Below are positions 50,015 to 58,795 of a DNA stretch of 64,000 nucleotides, in pieces. Origin of the DNA: MW101C3 sp943367595 (lineage in GTDB: Bacteria > Cyanobacteriota > Cyanobacteriia > PCC-6307 > Cyanobiaceae); the NCBI GenBank assembly GCA_943367595.1, contig CALRJS020000008.1:1-64000 (forward strand), in the 5' to 3' direction. The notes beneath the pieces are model-generated. The model searched no databases and was not told where the DNA came from. It was given only the letters and a program-made list of their open reading frames with translations. The translations under genes were made by a program, and so were the position numbers. The first letter of the stretch is position 1; every line of letters starts with the position of its first letter.

Positions 50015-50227
50015 TCAGGCCTGGCTGTCCTGCCAGCCGAGCACCTGATCGAGCTGCTCCAGGCTGATCAGCCCGAAGCGCCAGAGAATCACCGGCAGCG
50101 GCGCCTGCTCCAGCTGCGCCTGCTTGACGCCCAGGGCCAGGGCGTTTTCGCTCAGACCCAGCTCCCGGCGCAGATAACGCACCAGCGCGGACGACGGCAC
50201 CGGTTGGGGGGAGGTGCTGTTCACCAT
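50015..50227 (-). CDS. DUF2949 protein
   Basis: The 70-residue product contains LVRYLRRELGLSENALALGVKQAQ and APLPVILWRFGLISLEQLDQVLGW, the pattern of cyanobacterial DUF2949 proteins. Their function is unknown. I use the ATG at 50227; an in-frame ATG at 50245 would add six residues. It lies 34 bp downstream of the hydroxylase gene on the same strand. Confidence 0.85.
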   Translation of the reverse strand: MVNSTSPQPVPSSALVRYLRRELGLSENALALGVKQAQLEQAPLPVILWRFGLISLEQLDQVLGWQDSQA

Positions 50228-50261
50228 GGCCCGGAAGGGAAGCACCGGCTGGAGTTCGCCA

Positions 50262-51500
50262 TCACTCTGACCAGCGCGTCAGCAGCTGGCAAGGACCGAG
50301 GGTCATGCTCCGCAGACTCAGGCGCCGCAGCAACGGCAGCCGGCCCAGCAGGCCCAGGCCGAGCTGGCGCACGCTGCGCTGTGGCCATTGACGGTTCGAG
50401 AACAGCCGCACCAGGGCGTCGGTGGCCAGCAGGGTGAGCAGCACATCGGGCCAGCGGCGACGGCCGTAGGCCGTCGGCAGACGGCTGAGGCGCAGCCTGC
50501 CGCGGGCGGTGCGGGCCGCCAGTTTGTGCAGCACGGCCACATCTCGCCAGCAGAGGTTGAGGCCCTGCCCCCCCACCGGGTGGCAGCGGTGCATGGTCTC
50601 GCCCACCAGCACGGTGTTGCCGCGGTGAAAGCCTCCGCTCAGCTCCAGGGCGGCGGGGAATGCCCGCGGCTCATCCAGGAGAGCGTCGGCTTGCAGGCCA
50701 TCGGGCAGGGCGCCGGCCAGCCGGTCAAGAAAGGCCACGGGGTCGAGGCTTTCCAGCCGCCGCATGCGCTGAGCGGGGCCGCTCCACACGAGCTGGAAGC
50801 GATCGTCGCCCAGGGGCAGCACGGCGAAGGGGCCCTCGGCGCGGAACAGCTCCCAGGCCTGATCGCTGGCGGAGCCGCGCAGGCGCACCTGCACGCTCAG
50901 ACACGATTGGCTGTAGGGAAGGCGCCAGTGGGCCAGGCCCAGGCCCTGGCGGGTGGAGGAGGCGGCGCCTTCGGCTGCCACCAGCAGATCCACCGGTGTC
51001 TGGCTGCCGGGATTGCCGAGCGCCAGTTGAACGCGCCCATCGCCTTCCAGCCGCCTGAGCAGCAACTCCATCAGGGGCGTGTGGCGCACCACCCAGCCCA
51101 CCGCGTCGCCGTTGGGGGCCGAACCGGTGGACGCCTCGGCGCTGGAGGGTGCCGCTGCCCGGCGGCCGAGATCGCGGGCGGTGAAGGGCACCTGCAGGCC
51201 CAGCTCGAGGTCGTGGAGTTCCAGGGCTCGGAACGGCGCCAGCGCCGGAGCGAGCTCCTCCCACAGCTGCAGGCGTTCCAGCAGTCGGCGGCTGGAATGG
51301 GTGAGCGCGTAGGCGCGGTTTCGGGCCAGCAGCTGGCTGGCGGTGAGCGGATCCTCCAGCTCCACCTGCCAGCCGGCGTCGGCCAGGGCCAGGGCGGCCA
51401 GGGCTCCGGTGGGACCGGCGCCGCGGACCCGGGCCTGCAGCGCGCTGGTCAGCAGCTCGCTGGTCAGATGGTTGGAATGCCTGTCCAGAGAATCGCCCAT
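50262..51500 (-). CDS. UbiH/Coq6-type FAD-dependent hydroxylase
   Basis: The 412-residue flavoprotein monooxygenase starts with the dinucleotide motif VRGAGPTGALAALALADAGW, has NRAYALTHSSRRLLERLQLW and the second FAD motif NTVLVGETMHRCHPVGGQGLN, where the usual GD is GE. An Ala/Ser-rich insert lies near residues 112-130. The substrate may be a quinone precursor, but this is uncertain. Its ATG is only two bases from the T-tract of the preceding HLIP terminator, so its promoter position is puzzling. Confidence 0.85.
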   Translation of the reverse strand: MGDSLDRHSNHLTSELLTSALQARVRGAGPTGALAALALADAGWQVELEDPLTASQLLARNRAYALTHSSRRLLERLQLWEELAPALAPFRALELHDLELGLQVPFTARDLGRRAAAPSSAEASTGSAPNGDAVGWVVRHTPLMELLLRRLEGDGRVQLALGNPGSQTPVDLLVAAEGAASSTRQGLGLAHWRLPYSQSCLSVQVRLRGSASDQAWELFRAEGPFAVLPLGDDRFQLVWSGPAQRMRRLESLDPVAFLDRLAGALPDGLQADALLDEPRAFPAALELSGGFHRGNTVLVGETMHRCHPVGGQGLNLCWRDVAVLHKLAARTARGRLRLSRLPTAYGRRRWPDVLLTLLATDALVRLFSNRQWPQRSVRQLGLGLLGRLPLLRRLSLRSMTLGPCQLLTRWSE

Positions 51501-51501
51501 G

Positions 51502-51531
51502 AAAAAAGCCGCAGCAGGATTCTGCTGCGGC
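51502..51531 (-). terminator. Intrinsic terminator of the HLIP gene
   Basis: On the minus strand GCCGCAGCAG-AATC-CTGCTGCGGC (ten perfect pairs, four-base loop) is followed by six T residues. The T-tract ends one base before the ATG of the downstream hydroxylase gene. Confidence 0.93.
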
Positions 51532-51582
51532 TGGTTGAGGGGGCGTGGCCGGTGATCCCCACCGGCCCGTGCGGGCCGGCGA

Positions 51583-51855
51583 TCAGCCGATGCCGAGCAG
51601 ACCGCGAGTGAAGGCCTCACCGCCGAGGGCGAATTCTGTGGCGAGCAGGGCGACGAAACCGAGCATGGCCATGCGGCCGTTGAGCTTCTCGGCGCGCTCA
51701 TGGAAGCCCCAGCCGCTCTCGGCGCTCACCACTTCCATGCGGGGCTCGGTGGCAAAGGCATTGAGGCGGCCGCCGTCTTCGGTGGTGACGGTGGCGCCGC
51801 GGATGGTGGCGCGCTCAGTGGCGGAGACGGGGGCGGTGGTGGTGGCCTGGGCCAT
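51583..51855 (-). CDS. High-light-inducible (HLIP/Scp-type) chlorophyll-binding protein
   Basis: The 90-residue thylakoid protein has one membrane helix with the chlorophyll-binding motif FHERAEKLNGRMAMLGFVALLATE (ExxxxGRxAMxG). HLIPs protect newly made or damaged photosystem proteins and quench excess energy. The start at 51855 is set by an AAGGAG four bases upstream; the longer frame to 52038 is not family-like. The leader carries TTACAT-type words that could be RpaB sites. Confidence 0.94.
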   Translation of the reverse strand: MAQATTTAPVSATERATIRGATVTTEDGGRLNAFATEPRMEVVSAESGWGFHERAEKLNGRMAMLGFVALLATEFALGGEAFTRGLLGIG

Positions 51856-51880
51856 GGGGCTCCTTGGTGTTGATGGGATC

Positions 51881-51908
51881 AATGTAACAGAATATTGCGC
51901 AACGTAAA
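51881..51908 (-). promoter_or_regulatory. Possible HLR1-like RpaB half-sites upstream of the HLIP gene
   Basis: On the minus strand GTTACATT (51888-51881) matches the HLR1 half-site used by RpaB at high-light genes, and TTTACGTT (51908-51901) matches at seven of eight positions. They are 20 bp apart start to start instead of the usual 10, so this is a loose candidate. The region is markedly AT-rich compared with its surroundings. Confidence 0.4.
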
Positions 51909-52006
51909 CGGATGTCGCGAGCGCTTGGGCGCATGCACCCAGTCCAAGCACCCCGGTGGAGGCGACCCGGTGCCTGCGCGGCCACGGCGCTGGCTGCCGG
52001 CGGGCT

Positions 52007-52651
52007 TCAACGCAGGCGCCGCAGACAGAGCTCCTCAAAGGCTGGGCGCAGCAGATAGGGGTATTCGCCGACCCAGAGCTTCAGCTGCGGCAGCCAGGCG
52101 TCGGTGAGGGCGCCGATGCGCACGAAATCGGGCCGCTCGCTCAGCGCCAGGCAGCGCACCACCATGCCCCGCCGGATCAGCTTGTGTTTCTTGTCCATCG
52201 GGAAGCGGATCTGGCCCAGGTAGCCGTCCTCGTCTTCCAGCTCCAGGCACAGCCAGGTGCGACGGTTCTCCACCAGCTCCAGCCGCCCGCGGGCATCGGC
52301 CTGCTCCTTCCGCTCCTCCACCAGCTCGCGGGTGAAGAGATCGGCCACCACCCCTTCGAAGATCGCCCCTGCCGGGTAGCGGCGCAGCACGCTGTTCTTG
52401 CGCCCCGCCTCCAGGATCGGGCCCCACAGCACATAGAGCAGGAACACGAAACCCGCCACCAGCCACACCGGCCCGAAGCGGTAGGAGAACTGGCTCTGGG
52501 CGATCAGCAGCGAGATCACCCCACCGATCACGGCGATCAGCACCCGCTGCAGGATCTTGCGGGGGTTGCCGCTGCAGGCGTTGAACTGCGGACCGCTGGC
52601 CACCGCCGGGATCAGTTTCTGCAGCTCAGCGGGCTTGACGGGAACCAGCAT
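52007..52651 (-). CDS. Conserved cyanobacterial two-helix membrane protein, 214 residues
   Basis: Two hydrophobic helices near the N-terminus (ILQRVLIAVIGGVISLLIA and FGPVWLVAGFVFLLYVLWGPILEA) are followed by a soluble domain with VVADLFTRELVEER, RTWLCLELEDEDGYLGQIRFPM and LSERPDFVRIGALTDAWLP. Similar picocyanobacterial proteins are sometimes labelled phosphate-transport permease, but no permease motif is visible and I do not adopt that label. The start at 52651 is 4 bp from the dapB stop, so the two genes are co-transcribed. Confidence 0.78.
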   Translation of the reverse strand: MLVPVKPAELQKLIPAVASGPQFNACSGNPRKILQRVLIAVIGGVISLLIAQSQFSYRFGPVWLVAGFVFLLYVLWGPILEAGRKNSVLRRYPAGAIFEGVVADLFTRELVEERKEQADARGRLELVENRRTWLCLELEDEDGYLGQIRFPMDKKHKLIRRGMVVRCLALSERPDFVRIGALTDAWLPQLKLWVGEYPYLLRPAFEELCLRRLR

Positions 52652-52655
52652 GGCC

Positions 52656-53534
52656 TCAGAGCAGACGTTCCAGGCCGTACACGATCCCCTGCAGCTTCCG
52701 CACCCGCCGCACGGTGAGCAGCACGCCGGGCATGTAAGCGGAGCGGTCGATCGTGTCGTGGCGAAGGGTATAGGTTTCGCCCGCCGCACCGAACATCACC
52801 TCCTGGTGGGCCACCAGGCCGGGCAGGCGCACCGAATGGAGCCGCAGGCCGCTCTCGCGCCGGCCGCCGCGGCAGCCCGCCAGGGTTTCGGTTTCCTCCA
52901 CCTGGGCGGCATTGAAGGATTTTCCCAGCTCCTCGATCAGCTCGGCGGTCTTGATGCAGGTGCCGCTCGGGGCATCGGCCTTGCGGTTGTGGTGAAGCTC
53001 GGTGAGTTCGGCGAAGTCGTAAAAGCGGGCGGCGGCGGCGGCCGCCTGCTGCAGCAGCACCATGCCCACCGAGAAGTTGGGGATCACGGCACCGCCGATG
53101 CCCGCCTTGGCGGCAAAACTGGCCAGATCCTCCAGCTGTGTGGGGGAGAGGCCCGTGGTTCCGATCACCGGGTGCACCCCGTAGGCGATGGCGGCGCGCG
53201 TGTGCTCGTACACCACCTTCGGGTGGGTGAAGTCCACCAGCACGGCGCCGGCGCTCTGGTGGCGGGCCGCCTGGCTGGCCTGGCAGAGGCAACCTTCCAG
53301 GTCGGCCGTGACCGCCAGCTCCAGCGGCCCCAGGCCCAGCCGCTCGCCCACGTCGTCGCCCTCGGCCCCGGGGGTGGTGTCGATGGCCCCCACCAAGGCG
53401 CAATCGGGGGCGGCCAGCACCGCCCTGATCACCTCCGCGCCCATGCGGCCGAGGGCGCCGGCCACCACCACGGGGATCGGCTCCGCTGGAGCGGCGGGCG
53501 GCACCGCAGGCGCCGGTGGAGGGGTGGCGGTCAT
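52656..53534 (-). CDS. dapB: 4-hydroxy-tetrahydrodipicolinate reductase
   Basis: DapB reduces HTPA with NAD(P)H in lysine and diaminopimelate synthesis. The nucleotide motif VVVAGALGRMGAEVIRAV and the substrate block LHHNRKADAPSGTCIKTAEL with the catalytic Lys are present. IPNFSVGMVLLQQ is the dimer motif. A Pro/Ala-rich 20-residue leader precedes the conserved start. It is divergent from chlH. Confidence 0.96.
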   Translation of the reverse strand: MTATPPPAPAVPPAAPAEPIPVVVAGALGRMGAEVIRAVLAAPDCALVGAIDTTPGAEGDDVGERLGLGPLELAVTADLEGCLCQASQAARHQSAGAVLVDFTHPKVVYEHTRAAIAYGVHPVIGTTGLSPTQLEDLASFAAKAGIGGAVIPNFSVGMVLLQQAAAAAARFYDFAELTELHHNRKADAPSGTCIKTAELIEELGKSFNAAQVEETETLAGCRGGRRESGLRLHSVRLPGLVAHQEVMFGAAGETYTLRHDTIDRSAYMPGVLLTVRRVRKLQGIVYGLERLL

Positions 53535-53681
53535 GGGCGCAGACAGGCTCTTCGCTGGGGCGAGCCTATGGCCGTCGCGGGGCAGGGCGGCTGGGTACGG
53601 GCCTGTTACGCCTTGGCCGGAAACCCCACCTGCCGCCGCCGCTTTCCGTAGGCTCCTTCACATTGCTCAATCTGCACGCCC

Positions 53682-56600
53682 ATGTTCACGCAGGTCCGCT
53701 CCGCCAGCCGTCGGGTCAGCCCGGCCGGATGCGCCGCCCCTGCGGGCTCGGACGGCCGCCCGGTGATGAAGGCCGTGTACGTGGTGCTCGAGCCCCAGTA
53801 CCAGAACGCCCTCACCACGGCCGCCACCAGCCTCAACGAGCACAACCCGGCCCTGGCGGTGGAGCTGTGCGGCTACCTGATCGAGGAGTTGCGTGATCCG
53901 GAGAACTACGCCGCCTTCTGCGCCGATGTGGCGGCGGCCGACGTGTTCATCGCCTCGCTGATCTTCATCGAGGACCTGGCCCAGAAGGTGGTGGAGGCCG
54001 TGGCCCCCCACCGCGACCGGCTCAAGGCCGTGGTGGTGTTCCCCTCGATGCCCGAGGTGATGCGCCTCAACAAGCTGGGCACCTTCTCGATGGCCCAGCT
54101 GGGCCAGAGCAAGAGCGCCATCGCCAGCTTCATGAAGAAGCGGAAGGAGGCCAATGGGGCCGGCTTCCAGGACGCGATGTTGAAGCTGCTCAACACCCTG
54201 CCGACGGTGCTCAAGTACCTGCCGGTGGAGAAGGCGCAGGATGCCCGCTCCTTCATGCTGAGTTTTCAGTATTGGCTGGGCGGCACTCCAGACAACCTGC
54301 GCAACTTCCTGTTGATGCTGGCCGACAAGTACGCCTTCCCCCGCGGGGAGAGCGACCGGCCGCTGCTCGAGGTGGCCGAACCGGTGGTGTTCCCCGATCT
54401 CGGCATCTGGCACCCGATGGCGCCGGGGATGTTCGAAGACCTCAAGGAATACCTCAACTGGCAGGCCAGTCGGCAGGACCTGACCGACAAGGCCCGCAGT
54501 GGCCCGGTGATCGGCCTGGTGCTGCAGCGCAGCCACATCGTCACCGGCGATGACGCCCACTACGTGGCAGTGATTCAGGAGCTCGAATACCGCGGCGCCA
54601 CCGTGATCCCGGTGTTCTGCGGTGGCCTTGACTTCTCCAAGCCGGTGAAGGCCTTCTTCTACGACCCGCTCAATCCCGAGCAGCCGATCGTGGATGGGGT
54701 GGTGAGCCTCACCGGCTTCGCCCTGATCGGCGGCCCGGCCCGCCAGGACCATCCCCGCGCCATTGAGGCGCTCTCCAAGCTCAACCGGCCCTACATGGTG
54801 GCCCTGCCCCTGGTGTTCCAGACCACCCAGGAGTGGGAAGAAAGCGACCTGGGCCTGCACCCGGTTCAGGTCGCCCTGCAGATCGCCATCCCCGAACTTG
54901 ATGGCGCAATCGAGCCGATCGTGCTCAGCGGCCGCGACGACGCCACCGGCAAGGCCCACACCCTGCAGGACCGGGTGGAAGCGATCGCCGAACGGGTGAT
55001 CCGCTGGGCTTCGCTGCGCACCAAGCCGCGCATCGACAAGAAGCTGGCGATCACGGTGTTCAGCTTCCCGCCCGACAAGGGAAATGTGGGCACCGCCGCC
55101 TACCTCGACGTGTTCGGCTCGATCCACCGGGTGCTGGAGGAGATGAAGCGCAAGGGCTACGACGTGCAGAACCTGCCGCGGGATGCCAAGGCGCTGATGG
55201 AAACGGTGATCAACGACCCCGAAGCGCTGCAGGGTGCTCCGGAACTGGCGATCGCCCACCGCATGAGCGTGGCGGAATACGAGCGCCTCACCCCCTATTC
55301 CGAGCGGCTCGAGGAGAACTGGGGCAAGCCGCCGGGCAACCTCAACTCCGATGGCACCAACCTGCTGATCTACGGCCGTCACTTCGGCAACGTGTTCGTG
55401 GGGGTGCAGCCCACCTTCGGCTACGAGGGCGACCCAATGCGGCTGCTCTATTCGCGCAGCGCCAGCCCCCATCACGGTTTCGCCGCCTACTACACCTACC
55501 TTGAGAAGGTGTGGGGCGCCGATGCGGTGCTGCACTTCGGCACCCACGGCTCGCTGGAGTTCATGCCCGGCAAGCAGATGGGCATGAGCGAAACCTGCTA
55601 TCCCGATTCGCTGATCGGCGCTCTTCCCAACCTCTATTACTACGCGGCCAACAACCCTTCAGAGGCCACGATCGCCAAGCGGCGCGGCTACGCCGCCACG
55701 ATCAGCTACCTCACACCTCCTGCCGAAAACGCAGGCCTCTACAAGGGCCTCAAGGAGCTGGGCGAGCTGGTGGGTTCCTACCAGCAACTGCGAGAGAGCT
55801 CCAGGGGTGTGCAGATCGTCAACGCGATCGTGGAAACGGCGCGTCAGTGCAACCTCGACAAGGACGTGACCCTGCCGGAGGGGGAAGCCAGCACGCTCTA
55901 TCTCGATGGCCGTGACGCCGTGGTGGGGGCGGTGTACCGCCAGCTGATGGAGATCGAGAGCCGGCTGCTGCCCTGTGGCCTGCACACGATCGGCAAGCCC
56001 CCCACCGCCGAGGAGGCGATCGCCACCCTGGTGAACATCGCCGCCCTTGAGCGGGAAGAGGAGGGCTACCGCAGCCTTCCGGCCCTGCTGGCCGAAAGCC
56101 TGGGCCGCACGATCACCGATGTCTACAAGGGCAACGACGCCGGTGTTCTGGCAGATGTGGAGCTCAACCAGACGATCACAGAGGCCTGCCGCAAGGCGGT
56201 GGCCTCGATGGTGCGTTCCGTCACCGGCAGCGATGGTCGCGTCAACCTGCGCGGCAACTTCGGCTGGTTCTTCGATCTGCTGGAGCGCTTCGGGGTGCGG
56301 CTGCCCAGCCCCTGGCTGAGCGCCTGCCGCGCCGCGGGTTTCCCCGGGGTGGATGCCGCCGAGCTCGACAACCTGTTCGGCTACCTGCGCTTCTGCCTCG
56401 AGCAGATCTGCGCCGACATGGAAATGGAGAGCCTGCTGCGGGCTCTCGATGGCGAATACGTGATCCCCGGCCCCGGCGGTGATCCGATCCGCAATCCCGG
56501 CGTGCTGCCCAGCGGCAAGAACATCCACGCCCTTGATCCCCAGGCGATTCCCACCCGCGCCGCGATCGCGGCAGCCAAGGTGGTGGTCGACCGGCTGATC

Positions 56601-57704
56601 GAACGCCAGCGGGCCGAACAGGGAACCTGGCCGGAGACGATCGCCTGTGTGCTCTGGGGCACCGACAACATCAAGACCTACGGCGAATCGCTGGCGCAGA
56701 TCCTCTGGTTCATCGGCGTGCGCCCCGTGCCCGATTCCCTCGGCCGCGTGAACAAGCTGGAGCTGATCTCGCTGGAGGAGCTGGGGCGCCCCCGCATCGA
56801 TGTGGTGGTGAACTGCTCCGGGGTGTTCCGCGATCTCTTCATCAATCAGATGGGGCTGATCGATCAGGGCGTGAAGATGGCCGCCGAGGCCGATGAGCCC
56901 CTGGAGATGAACTTTGTGCGTAAGCACAGCCAGGAGCAGGCGGCGGCCCAGGGCATCAGCCTGCGTGAGGCGGCCACCCGCGTGTTCTCCAACGCCAGCG
57001 GCAGCTACAGCTCCAACGTGAACCTGGCGGTGGAGAACAGCACCTGGGAGGAGGAAGGCGAGCTGCAGGAGATGTACCTCTCGCGCAAAACCTTCGCCTT
57101 CAATGCCGACAACCCCGGGGAGATGAACCAGAACCGCGAGGTGTTCGAGTCGGCGATGAAAACCGCCGATGTGACCTTCCAGAACCTTGATTCCGCCGAG
57201 ATCTCGCTCACCGACGTGAGCCACTACTTCGATTCCGATCCCACCAAGCTGATCGCCAGCCTGCGCGACGACGGCAAGGCACCGGCGAGTTACATCGCTG
57301 ATACCACCACCGCCAACGCTCAGGTGCGATCCTTGAGTGAAACGATCCGCCTCGATTCACGCACCAAGCTGCTCAATCCCAAGTGGTATGAGGGCATGCT
57401 CAACTCCGGCTACGAGGGCGTGCGTGAGGTGGCCAAGCGGCTCAACTTCACCCTGGGCTGGAGCGCCACCAGCGGCGCTGTCGACAACTTCGTGTACGAG
57501 GAGGCCAACGACACCTTCATCAACGATGAGGAGATGCGCAAACGGCTGATGGAGCTCAACCCCCACAGCTTCCGCCGCATCGTGGGCACCCTGCTTGAAG
57601 TGAACGGCCGCGGCTACTGGGAAACCAGCGATGAGAACATCGCCCAGCTGCAGGAGATCTACCAGGAGATCGAAGATCGCATTGAAGGGGTCACCTCCGC
57701 CTAA
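53682..57704 (+). CDS. chlH: Magnesium chelatase subunit H
   Basis: ChlH is the 1340-residue porphyrin-binding subunit of Mg-chelatase, the first committed enzyme of chlorophyll synthesis, working with ChlI, ChlD and Gun4. Recognised blocks include FTQVRSASRRV at the N-terminus, KAVYVVLEPQYQNALTTAA, LQRSHIVTGDDAHYVAVIQELE, LHFGTHGSLEFMPGKQMGMSETCYPDSLIG and ENWGKPPGNLNSDG. Full length and an uninterrupted frame indicate a functional gene. It is divergent from dapB and stands ahead of a small membrane-protein gene. Confidence 0.98.
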   Translation: MFTQVRSASRRVSPAGCAAPAGSDGRPVMKAVYVVLEPQYQNALTTAATSLNEHNPALAVELCGYLIEELRDPENYAAFCADVAAADVFIASLIFIEDLAQKVVEAVAPHRDRLKAVVVFPSMPEVMRLNKLGTFSMAQLGQSKSAIASFMKKRKEANGAGFQDAMLKLLNTLPTVLKYLPVEKAQDARSFMLSFQYWLGGTPDNLRNFLLMLADKYAFPRGESDRPLLEVAEPVVFPDLGIWHPMAPGMFEDLKEYLNWQASRQDLTDKARSGPVIGLVLQRSHIVTGDDAHYVAVIQELEYRGATVIPVFCGGLDFSKPVKAFFYDPLNPEQPIVDGVVSLTGFALIGGPARQDHPRAIEALSKLNRPYMVALPLVFQTTQEWEESDLGLHPVQVALQIAIPELDGAIEPIVLSGRDDATGKAHTLQDRVEAIAERVIRWASLRTKPRIDKKLAITVFSFPPDKGNVGTAAYLDVFGSIHRVLEEMKRKGYDVQNLPRDAKALMETVINDPEALQGAPELAIAHRMSVAEYERLTPYSERLEENWGKPPGNLNSDGTNLLIYGRHFGNVFVGVQPTFGYEGDPMRLLYSRSASPHHGFAAYYTYLEKVWGADAVLHFGTHGSLEFMPGKQMGMSETCYPDSLIGALPNLYYYAANNPSEATIAKRRGYAATISYLTPPAENAGLYKGLKELGELVGSYQQLRESSRGVQIVNAIVETARQCNLDKDVTLPEGEASTLYLDGRDAVVGAVYRQLMEIESRLLPCGLHTIGKPPTAEEAIATLVNIAALEREEEGYRSLPALLAESLGRTITDVYKGNDAGVLADVELNQTITEACRKAVASMVRSVTGSDGRVNLRGNFGWFFDLLERFGVRLPSPWLSACRAAGFPGVDAAELDNLFGYLRFCLEQICADMEMESLLRALDGEYVIPGPGGDPIRNPGVLPSGKNIHALDPQAIPTRAAIAAAKVVVDRLIERQRAEQGTWPETIACVLWGTDNIKTYGESLAQILWFIGVRPVPDSLGRVNKLELISLEELGRPRIDVVVNCSGVFRDLFINQMGLIDQGVKMAAEADEPLEMNFVRKHSQEQAAAQGISLREAATRVFSNASGSYSSNVNLAVENSTWEEEGELQEMYLSRKTFAFNADNPGEMNQNREVFESAMKTADVTFQNLDSAEISLTDVSHYFDSDPTKLIASLRDDGKAPASYIADTTTANAQVRSLSETIRLDSRTKLLNPKWYEGMLNSGYEGVREVAKRLNFTLGWSATSGAVDNFVYEEANDTFINDEEMRKRLMELNPHSFRRIVGTLLEVNGRGYWETSDENIAQLQEIYQEIEDRIEGVTSA

Positions 57705-57727
57705 GGTCAATCCACCGCAGTCCTTTT

Positions 57728-57937
57728 ATGTCTCCAGCCCTCAAAGGTGTGGCTTACGTGAGCGTCTGGGTGCTGCTCTGGGGCACGGCGTCTTCCCTGG
57801 CGGATTTCGTGCTCCTGGAGCGCGGTGCCTACGATCCCGGCACGGTTGCGCAGGCGATCACGTTCACCTCCTACGGCATCGCGTCGGTGGTGCTGGCGGT
57901 GCGCCTCTCCGGCCGCTTCCTCACCCCTCCCGACTGA
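57728..57937 (+). CDS. Small conserved two-helix membrane protein, 69 residues
   Basis: The protein MSPALKGVAYVSVWVLLWGTASSLADFVLLERGAYD has one helix at 8-25 and another at about 41-59 (AITFTSYGIASVVLAVRL). I recall similar small proteins in picocyanobacteria, but know no function. It follows chlH by 23 bp and overlaps the folP 3' end by 17 bp. A common transcript with chlH suggests a thylakoid role, which is inference. Confidence 0.72.
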   Translation: MSPALKGVAYVSVWVLLWGTASSLADFVLLERGAYDPGTVAQAITFTSYGIASVVLAVRLSGRFLTPPD

Positions 57938-58787
57938 GTGGCTTCGACCTCATGACGGCGTCCACCATGCGGGCCGTCTGGGCGATCGGGCCCACATCAT
58001 GAACGCGCAGCACATCGGCTCCCTGGCTGATGGCCAAGGCGCTCACCGCCGCCGTTCCCCACAGGCGCGCCCGCGGCCGCGGCTCCTCGAGCACAGCGCC
58101 GATGAAGCGTTTGCGTGAGGGGCCCACCAGCAGGGGGAAGCCCGCAGCGCGCAACTGGCTCAATTCACGCAGCAGGGTGAGGTTGTGCTCGGTGGTCTTG
58201 GCGAAACCCAGGCCCGGATCCCAGATCACCTGCGACGTGTTCACTCCAGCGGCCACGGCCCGCTCCGTGGCCCGCAGCAGCTCCTCGCCCACCTCGGCTG
58301 TCACAGCCTTGTAGCAGGCGAGCTCGTCCATGGTGCGGCTGTCGCCGCGGCTGTGCATCAGCACGTAAGGGCAGCCGGCCGCCGCCACCACCTGCAGCAG
58401 CTCCGGCTCGCGCCGCCCACCGCTCACGTCGTTGATCCAGTGGGCACCGGCGGCCAGGGCCGCCTCGGCCACCGCAGCGCGAAAGGTGTCGATCGACAGC
58501 AGCGGCCCGCTGCCATCCGGAAAGGCGGCACGGATCAGCGCAAGCACCGGCAGCACCCGGGCCATTTCTTCGCTGGCGCTGATCTCGGCGGCGCCGGGGC
58601 GCGTGCTCTGACCGCCCAGGTCGAGCAGGTCGGCGCCTGCCGCCACCATGCGCCGGGCCTGGCGCAGCGCCGCCTCCGGCGTCGGATAACGCCCCCCGTC
58701 GCTGAAGGAATCGGGGGTGAGGTTGAGCACCCCCATCACATAGGTGCGCGTTCCCCAGGCCAGGGCCGGAGCCGAGGGCGTTGTCAT
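57921..58787 (-). CDS. folP: Dihydropteroate synthase
   Basis: FolP joins p-aminobenzoate to the pterin pyrophosphate in folate synthesis, and is the sulfonamide target. The TIM-barrel motifs VMGVLNLTPDSFSDGG, LLDLGGQSTRPGA, INDVSGG, YVLMHSRGDSRTM, IWDPGLGFAKTTEHN and LVGPSRKRFIGAVL are complete. ATG 58787 is chosen over 58820 because the upstream methyltransferase stops at 58796. The 3' end overlaps the small membrane-protein gene. Confidence 0.96.
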   Translation of the reverse strand: MTTPSAPALAWGTRTYVMGVLNLTPDSFSDGGRYPTPEAALRQARRMVAAGADLLDLGGQSTRPGAAEISASEEMARVLPVLALIRAAFPDGSGPLLSIDTFRAAVAEAALAAGAHWINDVSGGRREPELLQVVAAAGCPYVLMHSRGDSRTMDELACYKAVTAEVGEELLRATERAVAAGVNTSQVIWDPGLGFAKTTEHNLTLLRELSQLRAAGFPLLVGPSRKRFIGAVLEEPRPRARLWGTAAVSALAISQGADVLRVHDVGPIAQTARMVDAVMRSKPLSREG

Positions 58788-58795
58788 TGCCGTGT

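Noticed and set aside
52007..52651. Phosphate ABC transporter permease label for the two-helix protein
   Set aside because: There are only two helices and no permease coupling motif, and no other transport genes lie nearby.
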